NCBI GenBank assembly: GCA_949128115.1
Contig: OX421962.1
Span: 55,531,787-55,595,786 of the forward strand
DNA: 64,000 nucleotides
Origin: Anaspis maculata
Lineage: Eukaryota; Arthropoda; Insecta; Coleoptera; Scraptiidae
Direction of reading: 5' to 3'
The translations under genes and the position numbers were made by a program. A model generated the notes under the pieces. It was not told the origin of the DNA and did no database searches. It saw only the letters and a program-made list of their open reading frames with translations. Shown piece after piece: positions 1-10,800 of this stretch. The stretch's first letter is position 1; every line of letters starts with the position of its first letter.

Positions 1-42
1 GTTTAATGTGCGTTGTTAAGGTTGTTGAGAATTTTTTTATTC

Positions 43-98
43 ACAATGAGTTAGCAATCGATACATTCCTACAATGAGTTAGCAATCGATACATTCCT
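43..98. repeat. 28-bp tandem duplication
   Basis: A 28-base unit beginning ACAATGAGTTAGC occurs twice with no differences (43-70 and 71-98). Perfect identity implies a recent duplication or an assembly artefact near the window edge. Confidence 0.9.
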
Positions 99-153
99 AA
101 CTTTTAAGTTGGGAATTAAGTGAATGATTCCTTACAGGTTGGAAAATAATGTC

Positions 154-177
154 ACTTTCGGACCACGGTCCGAAAGT
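154..177. repeat. Short perfect palindrome
   Basis: ACTTTCGGACC is followed, after two bases, by its exact reverse complement GGTCCGAAAGT. It could be the end or centre of a small transposon or a protein-binding site; nothing nearby decides. Confidence 0.8.
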
Positions 178-849
178 CCTATACATACCACGGAATACAG
201 TGTCATTACAGCCTACGGGACTCTATCTCACCTCGGCACCCCTCGGCAATATATTGAATCTCTAGGCTGTAATGAAACGCTTTCCACCTCGGTATGTAAT
301 ATACTATTTTCTTACATGTCAGACCGGAGCAATGGCGTACCAACGGGGGGGGGGGAGTGCGCTGCGCACCGAGTACCAACAGTAAGGGGGTGTCAGTGTC
401 GGATTATTCGATTATTCGCAAAAGGAGTCTACAAAACTGGGACGCAAGGCCTTGAAGGGTGTGCAAAACAAGCTGGTGAAGACCCGTCTTCCGAAAAAAA
501 TTTGTCTGCGGCGCTTTTTTCTCGCATCAGTCACTATGCGTAGGGTTTTCCCTCGGGTTTTCCACTTTGTTGAGAAATCATTTTTCTATGTTCAAAAATA
601 CCATGACACCAATTGAGCGCGATTTTTCGATCCTAAAAATATGAGGGCGCAAAATTGCCTAATTCGGCACAGGGGGCGTCAATAGCACTTCGCAGTCTCC
701 ATCCAGCTCAATCTCTAGGTAGGTTTGGGGGGAAGGGGGTGTCACAGGATAGTCCGTCCCAGGTGCCAAATACGCTAGGTACTTCACTGGACCGGGGGCT
801 TTAGGCTGGTATAATAGGCTTGTCAATTTTCGAAAAATGTCAAAAATTC

Positions 850-1410
850 ATATGCCATAAGATATGTACCTACATAAATGAAACCAACGGGCTTTTGTGT
901 GGGAACATCCCCTTAATCAAAAATCGGGTCATATAAGACAAAATTTTTGAGGGCTCTCGGTCCATATGATAAGTTTGAATTTTCAAAAAAGGCCAAAATT
1001 TACCTCCTGGAGACTTCTCCCTTGGCATAATTTTAGGAACGAAAAACTATTCTTACATGATTTTTCACGTAGGTTTCAAATCTGCGAATTTTTTAATGGT
1101 ACATCGCTTACAGGGTGCAACATCGAAACATTTTTCTCAAATCGTACACCCTATATTTTAATATGGAAATCGATTTCGTTTTTCATCCTGATTACAAATT
1201 ATATCAAACTTATGGGTTAGTCAACAAAACGCCTGTGAAAACATTGATAAATTTTGGTCCTTTTTTGAAAATATCAAACTTGTCTTATATGGACCGAAAT
1301 CACAGAATCCGAAAGCCCTCAAAAATTTTGTCTCACGACCAGATTTTCGATTAAGGGTATGTTCCCACACAAAGTCGAGTTGGTTTCATTCATGTACCTT
1401 ATGACGTAAG
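850..1410. repeat. Imperfect long inverted repeat (fold-back element)
   Basis: The segment at about 850-960 returns in inverted, diverged form at about 1308-1410. Shared blocks include ATGAAACCAAC, TGTGTGGGAACAT, CCCTTAATC and AAAATTTTTGAGGGCT. The loop contains TACAGGGTG and ACACCCTATA, resembling the CACCCTGTA motif seen in other fold-back elements of this window. No transposase is present; it is probably a non-autonomous element. Confidence 0.7.
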
Positions 1411-1560
1411 TTTTGAGGCACCAGCTCCCTGTCTAAAATTAATTAGGTTCAAATTAATAACGGAACAATTTATATAAAAAATATTAAAATATGAACAAAA
1501 CTCAAATATGAATAAAAAATTAAGAGAAAAGTAGGCATAAACATTGGGCTTCATCAAACG

Positions 1561-2376
1561 CTAATAAATAGTTGATCCACCTCTTGACTCTCTAACGGCT
1601 GCACAACTCCGCGGCATATTTTCGATCAGATTCGTAATAAATGAAGTCTTGCGGTATGGATGCCTATTGTTCATGAAGAGCCTGGATCAGTCTGTTGTTG
1701 TTTTGGGGAGGTCCTTCTTGAAGTAACATTTGACGTCCAAATCGAGCCCCACGTGTTCAATAGGGTAACAGTCTGGAGACCGTGCGGGCCAATTGAAAGG
1801 TCGAATGTTCTGCGTTTCCAAAAATTCGTTTATAATTCTTGCTCTATGTGGCGGGCCGAGCATTGTCATCCACGTAGATGAAATAAATCATCTTCTACGT
1901 TGTTAGCGTACCTAGGAGATAACAAGGGGAATCAAGCCTAGGTCTCGATATCTTAGTGAGTAAATTGATTGCTGAGTGATTATCAGTCCAGTGCGTCCAT
2001 CTCGGTTTATTCTGCCCCATACGGTGACACCGCCGCCCCCAAAAGCTACCCTTTCCTTTCTCATTTTTTTATCTAAATTGTTGGTTCCTGATGACTCATC
2101 AGACAATAAGGGACATCGGCCCCACTGACCCCACTCGTCGTTGCCCCAGTTGGCATGTTCATCAGCCCACGCCAGGCGGTTGATTCGATGAATCCTGGTT
2201 AGCTTGAACCTGACGCATGTAGAGTTCTTCTGATTGTTTGTGTCGACACTGGATTCTCCATCACCCCTTGAAGAGAAATCAGACGCGAAACGCGCTAAAC
2301 AAAATTTTCGGGATGAAGACGGATATACCGTGTGTTTTCGAAAACCACACCAGCCCATAACTTTTTTACTATACAA
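1561..2376 (-). pseudogene. Tc1/mariner-like transposase, broken
   Basis: Read on the minus strand, fragments in more than one frame give a Tc1-type DDE transposase in the right order. First comes RLAWADEHANW, then a degraded version of the block that normally reads F(S)DES, then GGGGVTVWGRI with GRTGL, then NWPARSPDCYPIEHVG (the last catalytic block). The end is MPRSCAAVRESRGGSTIY and a stop at 1561-1563. The frames are joined only by frameshifts and the N-terminal DNA-binding half is missing or unrecognisable, so the copy is dead. No terminal inverted repeats were found around it. Such elements move by cut-and-paste into TA. Confidence 0.8.
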
Positions 2377-2547
2377 TATAGGTATAGATATGAAAATTTT
2401 ATGCGGCTCGAGAGAGCACCTTCAATATTTTTTGCGTCGATCGTGAGGCAACTCACACTTCTGGAAGTAACCGGAAGTGACCATCAACTTCTGATTTTCC
2501 AATGGAACATCCTGTATATTTTCTAATCTTCGGATAGAATTTTTTAT

Positions 2548-2705
2548 TGACACAGAGGTGGTCTTTAAAATTCTCTATGATGAAAAATGACGATTTTGTA
2601 GCGGATTTGGTACTAATAATTCAATTATATTTCCTGTTATATGCAATCCGCTATAAAATCGTCATTTTTCATCAAACAGAATTTTTAAAACCATTCACTG
2701 TGTCA
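2548..2705. repeat. Hairpin MITE, about 158 bp
   Basis: The ends TGACACAG and CTGTGTCA are followed inward by matching arms of about 60 bases that include TGATGAAAAATGACGATTTT and AGCGGATT, around a loop of about 40 bases. It has no coding capacity. The short length, full terminal inverted repeats and lack of an ORF fit a MITE. Confidence 0.8.
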
Positions 2706-2772
2706 CTGTGTCATTTCAAGTATTGACCTGTTTATTATTCCGAAAAATGTTCGTCTGCGATGCTACCATACA

Positions 2773-2845
2773 CATTGTGGTGCAAATGATAAGCGCCTTC
2801 GCACTGACGGTGAATGCAAAGGTGTGTGCCATTTGCACCACAATG
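2773..2845. repeat. 16-bp inverted repeat
   Basis: CATTGTGGTGCAAATG (2773-2788) and its exact complement (2830-2845) flank a 41-base loop. It is possibly a minimal MITE. Confidence 0.75.
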
Positions 2846-3348
2846 GACTTTTATAGAAAAAAAACTGTAAGTAAAAATTCATGAGTAGCTTTTGTATGAC
2901 CCATCCTAACTCTTGTAATGCTGGTTTGGTCTCGACTGTTGAGCACTGTGTGATAAGGCTTCTTTGTTTCTATGATTGGCTGGATAGTGTTGAGAAATGT
3001 GTGGGATTGATTCCATTCAGCTTGCCATTTAGTTTGGATGTGATAAGTTGTCTGGTGTCTTCTCTTTGGACTAAATTGGGACTATTGGGAGGAGAGTAAC
3101 GACGGGGTAGCGTTTCGCAAACGCTGATTGGCCAAGCCCGTCATGGTACATAATTCTTCCCTTTCATCTTAGTGGGAGCCAGGGAAGTAAAATGAACGAG
3201 CCGCTCTTAAAAAACTATAATATCACAATAAAACAGAGTATACAGTCATCTTAGAGTAGTGAGATGCCAATGTGTTCAACATCCTAGACAGAGGTACTTA
3301 AATTGAAAGGATAACACTAATACATAAATAATTCCGAAGCTTTGATAA
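2846..3348. other. Gene-free; 3' flank of the EPHX4-like gene
   Basis: Nothing coding is recognised. The stretch should contain the 3' UTR of the minus-strand epoxide hydrolase gene; I found no clear AATAAA on the minus strand here. Confidence 0.4.
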
Positions 3349-6300
3349 TCAAACATCAGTCTTGCTATCATTACCGCTATAATTCAAACGTCCTATAGCC
3401 GGTATACTTCCTACAACACCATTTGTTTTCTTTTGAACACTGTCCAACACAGAATTTCCGATCTTCATGGTATTACTCATGGCACCGAACATCATGTTCA
3501 TCAGCCCCCTGGAGTTGGACCTCTCCATTTCCTTATCAACCATCGAATTTCGTTTTCTCACCAAATGTTTCAACAGAATTTCATTAAACTTTAACGGATT
3601 TTCTTGATGCGGAAAGTGCCCCGTGCCATCTACAATTTTCACGTGGAAATTGTCGCAGTAATCCGTAGACTTCACTATGCTTTCTAAACTCACGAACCTA
3701 TCTTTATTCCCGACGATTAGCACAGAAGGAACTTCGATTAGTTCTGTCTGTTCAGAAATTTGAAAATACGGCAAATTACGGTAGTAATTCAAAGGGCCAG
3801 TCCAATCTTCCTTCCGTGAAAACGCATATTTGTAGGCTTCGAGGTAAGTATCGTTCGGTGGAAGATGTCTGTGGTATTTGCTGATTATTTTGACGTCTTC
3901 TCGTAGCGCGTCTACTTCTGGAAAGTAAGGCAGCTGAACGAAATTGAGCCATTCATAATTTGAGTTGCTGCCCATCGTTCGCCTGTAGACGTTGGGATGA
4001 GGGCTTGAAACAGCTACGAATCTGTCCACAAGCTCTGGACATTGCTGGACCAAGCACCAGCCAAGAAGGGCGCCTAGATCGTGACCCACAACTATGCAAC
4101 TGGAGACTCCCAAGGTCGATATCAACTGCTGCAGTTCTTCCAAGATAACATCCACACGGTACGTGTTTCTTTTGGACGGTTTGTCTGAGTCGCCGAATCC
4201 TTTAAGATCCAAAGCAATTACTCGGAAGTATTGCGACAAGACGGGGATTTGATGCCTCCAGCTTAACCAGCAGTCTGGAAACCCATGGAGTAAGAGGACC
4301 AGAGGCAGATGTTTCGCTCCTGACTCCACGTAATGTAATTTTACTCCCTGAAAAACACCAATTCGATATTAGTTTTTGAAGTTGTAGTACAAGTTAATGA
4401 ATATTATGCAACAATGGTGGGTCTCTATTGAACTTGCCATTCGGCACACGTCAAGATCAGCATTAATTCAAATTTGACTCGCTAGGAAGAAGATGAATTT
4501 GATGTATTGGCACTTTTTACTTTTTAGGCTCGAGGGATTGAATAACAAGTAAGAGTTAGAATAGAATAGAATAAAATAGACTATTTCATTAACTCTTTGG
4601 TGGCAAATACATTGTAGAGTATTTTTTCTCGCCATTCACGAATATTCTATAAAATGGCCATAGGTACTTTGTTCTGCGGTCGAGCCATTTTTTTCGAATT
4701 TCAACCAACGAAAGTCACACAACGCAAATGCATAGGAAAAGGAAATGGTAAGCCAAGTGGCAAACAAGCTTCGGACCAGACCTCAGGGCCAAATTCAAAG
4801 ACGCCACTCATTCTACACTCTCACTCATTCTTTACTCAACCTACCCTAACACAATGGCATTTTTAAGTGAAACCATTGTGTTGGGTCAAATTGAATATGA
4901 GTGTACGACTGTACGTTGAGTGATGACTCTGAATTTGGCCTTTGTAGCCTCACTTTATTCCGCGCGAAAAATCGGATTTATGATTTATAGCCAGCTATAA
5001 ACGATAAACGTTCATATTTAGCGGCTACTTAAGCTATTTTATATATATAGTTCAATACCTACAGACTATACCTACCTACTTGGATACCTACTTCAAAATT
5101 AGTTGTACCAAATTTGATCAAAATCGGCCAAGAAAACTAGAAGTTGTACAAAAAATCAATTTCCAAAGTTCAACTCTGACTATCTATATCTCGAAAACGA
5201 AGAAACTTGGCACATTTGTTCATTGACTTTTTCGTCATGAAATTGCTTGAGGAATCGCCCTCTCGAATGTTTGACATTACTTTGGTAGACCCTGCAGAGG
5301 ACAGCAGGGTCTACAGCAGGGTCCCTGCAGACATCTAAACCATATATTGGCGAATTTCTATTTTTAACCCCTCTCTTCACTTATCCCAACTTTTAAGTTT
5401 CAAATAAAACTAGGTACCTACTTTGTAAGACATCAAACTGAAGAGAATTAATTTTTTCCAAGAAAAATGTTCTAAAAACTTTCAACCCTCTTGAATTCTT
5501 GGAGTATCCAATTTAATAGATTTCCTACCTCTAAACCCTCTTCACTGTAATCAACGTCTACAAGAATCACCATCAAGTGGTTATCACGCCACTTTTTCAC
5601 CCAGATCTTCTCCTTCGTCTAACTTCCTCTTTTATATCCATCATCAAGCTTCAAGAAACATACGTGAGTCTCTGTACAATGCACAGGCCTGTTGCTGCTG
5701 TTTAGTTTAAGGCCGCTCTATGAAATGCGCAACGCAGCCGCAGCGCGAGGTGCAAAGTTCCTGATTGGCTGGCAAGGAATTTACTGCGGTGCTTTTATAG
5801 AGGAGCCATTACGTTAGAGAACTGACCAGAGAAACTGATGTAATTCCAACAATTTTATAGACGTTTCGTATTGTAAATGAAAAGTAAGAAATCGCAATCA
5901 TCGAACCGAGAACACGCGCCACAACCATAGAAATTCAGCCGACACGTGTTTCAGCCCGTTTGGGGCCACACGGGAGCCCCACTTATGCGTGAGTGTTCTA
6001 CAAGCAGTGTTCATACAGAGTCTCGATGATCCGGACCGGCCGGGCTTCCCGCCTCGAATGCTTCTGCACTGATGAGACCCAAACAGGTCGAGACACGTGT
6101 CTGTTAAATTTTGATGGTGGTGACCCGGTCGGTCCGATGATTGGGATTGCTCACTTTTCCTCTCTTCTCTTGTATTGTAAAATCAAACTGTCGTTCTGAA
6201 ACCGTAGCCGTTTTCAACAACAATCCAAAAGTACGTTCCGAAACCACCGTAAAAAACCGTAGGTACGTGTAAATGCTGCTACATATTGTATTTTCCACAA

Positions 6301-6940
6301 AATTACAAAATAAATTATTGCAGACGATTTTTACGATCAATTACAAGTAGTGTACCAATTTATCATTTTTTATTATACCATTTTGTACTATTCCATAAAC
6401 AAGAGCTGTAAACAATCCCAATTAAATTAGCAATTAAGAAAAAGAAGATAAAAAGCTGTCCTGGAAAACATAAAACTTTGTACTTGTGATTCCACACCGA
6501 TAAGCTACCTACCTACTACTACAAAATACACAATCATGCATGTGTAATTGTGTACGTTCCAAGTTTGATTGATATCTTGCGTTCAAGAACAATTGAGAAT
6601 TTACAAAGTCCGGACCGAAAGGTTGGAAAAGATCGCAATTGTCGAGGTAAATAGGACAAGGTGTAGTGAATTCCGGCTGCGAGACATAATTTGCATAAAA
6701 AATTATCACTGGAGCTATAATACTGACCTTTAATTTGACGTATTTATGTTGACCTAGGAAGGAATCGACCAGGCACGCCGGCGGATTGTCACGCTCCTGC
6801 AGTATGAAGAAGGACTTGGGATCCCATATCCACTTCAAGAAAAGCTTGCATACCACCCACACTCCAAAGAAAAAAGACAAAAATTGTATCTTGAATCTAT
6901 CCCACACCGAAACGGTCACTATGCACATGTCCTTTCCCAT
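3349..6940 (-). CDS. Epoxide hydrolase 4-like alpha/beta hydrolase
   Basis: Two exons, 6940-6728 and 4347-3349, join in phase 0 (AAG then GGA) to give 403 aa; both junctions are GT-AG. Residues about 18-36 form a single hydrophobic N-terminal anchor, so the enzyme probably sits on the ER membrane. It reads on as LGQHKYVKLK then GVKLHYVESG, which matches the start of the EPHX4/EPHX3 fold. Visible are the oxyanion motif HGFP (His92), the nucleophile in GHDLG (Asp161), acid Asp287 in GNKDRF, catalytic His315 in GTGHFPH, and lid tyrosines (Tyr211 in PYFP, Tyr259 in NYYRN). All residues needed for epoxide or ester hydrolysis are therefore present. It has a C-terminal extension of about 60 residues beyond the fold (human EPHX4 is 362 aa). 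The natural substrate is unknown; lipid epoxides, such as juvenile-hormone-like ones, are possible but not shown. The 2.4-kb intron holds repeats. Confidence 0.88.
4797..4940. repeat. Imperfect hairpin element in the EPHX4-like intron
   Basis: GGCCAAATTC at the left returns as GAATTTGGCC at the right. Arms of about 65 diverged bases meet near AACACAATGG and CCATTGTGTT, giving a MITE-sized fold-back without an ORF. Confidence 0.65.
5080..5640. repeat. Diverged half-arm of the 51.7-kb palindrome family
   Basis: The order of blocks matches the left arm of the palindrome at 51654-52740: ACATCTAAA, then TTGGCGAATTTCTAT, then TCACTTATCCCAACTTT, then ACATCAAACTGAAGAGAATT, then TTTCAACCCT, then AATCAACGTC, then GCCACTTTTTCACCCA. 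Only one arm is present, so this is a half-element or an unpaired progenitor. It lies in the EPHX4-like intron. Confidence 0.65.
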
Positions 6941-7771
6941 TTTAAACGCGCATCCACATGCACATGGAGTTTATTGCTGAACTGAGCCGATGTCATAAAA
7001 ATCAAAAACGGTACAGACAAGACGATATAGTGGCGAACAACCAAAGGTCATCGCCAGATAGTACACAGAATAGTAGATTAGGGTTCACTCAGTATCAGTA
7101 AAATTAGATTGGGAGAGGGAACGCGTGAGCGGTGATTTGGCCCATCACCTAGCTCCTCATTTAAAATTATTAGAATTGTTATTCAATATTCGTGTTTTTA
7201 TCGAGAGCAGTGTTGTACCAAATCCGGATAAAATGTAACCCTGGCCCTCGTCCAGCGCTATCGAAAAAGTTCCAGGTTTTTGCGATACCGCTCAGTAAAT
7301 ATCAATTTGTCAAGTTGGCTATGTGCGTCTAGTAGTCAATAACTTATTACAACAAACATATCAGCCAAAGTAATGATAACTGATATAGAAAATATGTATT
7401 AGGTAGGTAATGGACTTCAGGAAAACTTCCCATGTAGTTAGAATGGTGCATGGTGATGAGGTGATGTTCAAATCAGACAAGTTTAAATCATCCTATAATA
7501 CTGCAAAACACACCACTAATACCAAAAACGTTGCATAAAAAGTATTCTGTTGATAAGTTTAATTTTATTTCTGTTTTCTGATAGTCCATGCAAACGTGAA
7601 TATCGATATGATTGTATCAATATAAACAAAATGTATTATGAATGCAATGACGTGAATCCACTGACGACGTTGAAGTTTATTTTAATATGATGTAATGTGA
7701 ACAAATAGTGCATTTGATAGAGAAATTGTAGATTATTAAGAAAGTATTAAGACATCAATGAACTGATTTTT

Positions 7772-7777
7772 TTTATT
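7772..7777 (-). promoter_or_regulatory. Poly(A) signal of MOCS3
   Basis: AATAAA on the minus strand, about 25 bases after the MOCS3 stop codon. It implies a very short 3' UTR. Confidence 0.6.
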
Positions 7778-7802
7778 AAATTGTAAAAAAAACAGGCGTC
7801 AG

Positions 7803-10800
7803 TTAATAAACAGGAAACGATGGATCTACCAGTTTTGAATAGGAATGAAGTCCTCCTTTCACGTTTTTAAATTGCACCTGTGAATGTGAAAACCTTTCTT
7901 TGAGAGGTGACATGGCCCGCTGTGAATCATTTCCCCGCCTGCACAGCACATAGACTGAAAATAAAAACACTGTAGAAAATGATTTGCACGAAACTTCACA
8001 TTTTACCCTACCAAGTTTCTCTGACTCTTGTACCAAGTCATCCAGTACCTCAAAACCTTTCTTTGATGTTATCTTCGAGTAAGGTAAATTGATAGAATTT
8101 GGCAATTTACACATTGCAAACTCTAACTCGGGCCTCACATCTACTATAATAATATTTTCTGGACTATTCCTCAATTCGGTTGCTTCCACTTGTTCTTCGG
8201 CAGCTAAAATGTCTATGTTGACAACCTGCAAAATGAAGTAGGTAGGTGTGATTTAGATATAAAAAATTCTATTTCAAATAAAAGATGTCAGTACTTTATC
8301 ATGTGATCTAGCTCCACAAAACTGTTCGTAATCTATGGGACTGGTGATTTTGGGGCTTTCTCCACATACGTCACATTTTGCACTTCGGTTCCTTAGCTTT
8401 ACTTTTCGGAATAATGTCTCACAAGCATCGAAAAGCAATAGAAAGCCAGACAGGACCCCGTCCGATTTTGTCAATATTTTAATCGTCTCTAATGCTTGTA
8501 GGACACCAATCGTTCCCGGCACTAAAATTCAAAATCACAAATTCAAATATTTTCAAACCAGTGGAAAGAATAAAGGCAACTGTGTCATAGGGCCGTGTGA
8601 ATAAAAAGTAGCTTTTGCTTTCACTTAAATTTTCCTAGGAGTTGCTAAGCAAATTCTTCTTAGCAACTCCTAGTCAAAGCTCGTTACAAGCAAAAGCTAC
8701 TTTTTATTCACACGGCCCATATAGTGCCCCGGAGCTATTGTCAACATAGCACTTTTTCACTCAGCAGATCCCTATTCCAGAGTGGAAGGAGCAAGTCAAG
8801 GTAATTTCTGAATATTATAGTTAAAAGTTCTTCCAAAAATCGATAGGGACCAAATTGCGTTTAAATCGAACCGCAAGAAATGAAGATTTATTCATTACAG
8901 CGTAGGTATCTATTCAACATCACTTGACTAGAGCATTTGCATATACAGCAGCGTCACACTGGGTCGACTTTTGGATTAACTACGCCACTGCTAATTCTAG
9001 ATCGTGACGGCTGCCAAGGTAAAGGTTCAAAGTCATCGCATGGTGATGTGGCTGTAAACCTCGCAAATCGAAAAAACACTCTCGGCGTGACGTCAGCACG
9101 GCTAGTACAACGGTTACAGTTTTTGGCGCGAAAGCATTCAAACTTTCATCTTCATTTGAAGAATGGACTTTTTTCAGTTTTTTCGTCGGATACATTTTAT
9201 TGTAAACAACGTTTTAAATGACATTATGAAGTAACGTTCTGAAAATAAAATATATGCAAGGACCCTATTGTAGTTCAGAAAGCATCAGATGTCATTCAGA
9301 TGGTTAAATTGTAATTCAGATGGTTAAATTGTAATTCAGAGAGTGACAAAAGTTATTCAGAAAACATCAAGTGTGATTCAGAGTAAATCATTCAGTTGCA
9401 CCAGGCAGCAAAAATTATGACCCAACACGACCACCATATTGAGATAACTCTCTAACTGAACTGATCTACAAAAAAAGATGGGTTGAAAGCGTTCTAGCTC
9501 GTGAGAGAATGGACTGATTTGAAACAGTCTTCTTTCCCCATACGTATTTCAACTGGTACTCAGGTACTCCAGAAATCAATCAGCATAGGCAGCTGCCATG
9601 AATATTTGTGCGAGTATTTGTGCAAATTTTCAATGATGTGCTGAGTGCTGGGTGTAATGAACTAAGTGAAAGTGAAAAAGAGGGTTCTGAATCACATTTG
9701 ACGCTCTCTGCTGAATTACATCTGATCAGTGGTCGAAATGTACCGGAATCCTAGACCGGAACAGACCGGACCGGCGTTCCCATCGAGAGTCCTAGCGTTC
9801 CAGTTCGTAAAAATTGCCATTTCGATCACTGCATCTGATGCATTATGAATTTCACTTGACGCTTTTTGAATTACAACTGACCAATTTGAATCGACTTTCT
9901 TAATTTTAGGAGAAAGAAAACTAGACAGAACTTCAATTTCAAGGTGATTTTTTAACGTTCTTCCGTTTACGTCGTTTCGTTCTGACCACGTGATAAAATT
10001 TTGCCTGAGAAGTAACGCAGCAGCAATTTTGATAATCACTCATTTATCATTTATCATGTTGAGAAAGTCAAAATAATTGAAATGTTGACGTCATAAGTGG
10101 GTTCAATGGATATGAATTATCAGAAAATACAAAAAAATATGTTGCCCTATCATTTTCTTGTATAGGAGAGCAATGAAGTGTGATTTATGTGACCCGCACA
10201 AAAAGATTTTTTTTTTTCAACTTGAGACTGACTCAGGGATGATGGCAAATGCTTCCAATGTTTGCATAAGAGTTGTAAGTTTGCATTGAGGCAAATATAA
10301 CGAAAAAGAACAGGGGGTTTAACAGGTCTTTTTGCAGCTCTGAGGCATCCTTCACCTTTGCGCAGATGTGGGGGAATCAGCACAACTAGTTTTTGGACGG
10401 AAACTCAGTGGCACACTGGTAGAGATACCAGATACCTACTGACCTAATGAAGAATCTGATACCATAAAAGCTTTGGTCGGATTTTTTCCAGAAAAATTGG
10501 AAACGCTAATTACATTTGACCAATCTGAATTAGATCTGACGCTTTCAGAATTCCACTTGACGCTTTCTGATTTACAGTTGGAAAAGGTGTAGTAAAGAAC
10601 GAGCCCATAGTCACCCACGCATTATACAGCTTATGCAAACACAGACGTCAAGCTCACACAAAACATACCTAATGATCGGAGCTAATGATCTACGAAATGG
10701 GATTATGTTATATGTTGTAGGCAGGTTTTCTTTGAACTATTGGGCCCTATATGACACATGTCCCGGAAAGTTACCTGCTCCAAGAACACCACCGTCTCCA

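Larger units (their letters stand above)
1..849. other. No gene recognised; short repeats only
   Basis: I see no credible coding region. An open frame at 124-543 crosses a G-run and a hairpin and resembles nothing I know. The stretch holds a 28-base tandem duplication, an 11-bp-arm palindrome, and a pair of 11-base inverted segments (204-214 and 264-274, CATTACAGCCT and its complement). Confidence 0.5.

Noticed and set aside
124..543. 139-codon open frame as a gene
   Set aside because: It passes through a G homopolymer and a palindrome and resembles no family.
5900..6150. A retroelement end around GACACGTGT repeats
   Set aside because: Two ACACGTGT copies and CCCAAACAGGTCG look repeat-like, but I could not define borders, a tail or a second copy.
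9274..9385. CRISPR-like array
   Set aside because: Repeats are short and degenerate with no unique equal-length spacers, and the genome is eukaryotic.
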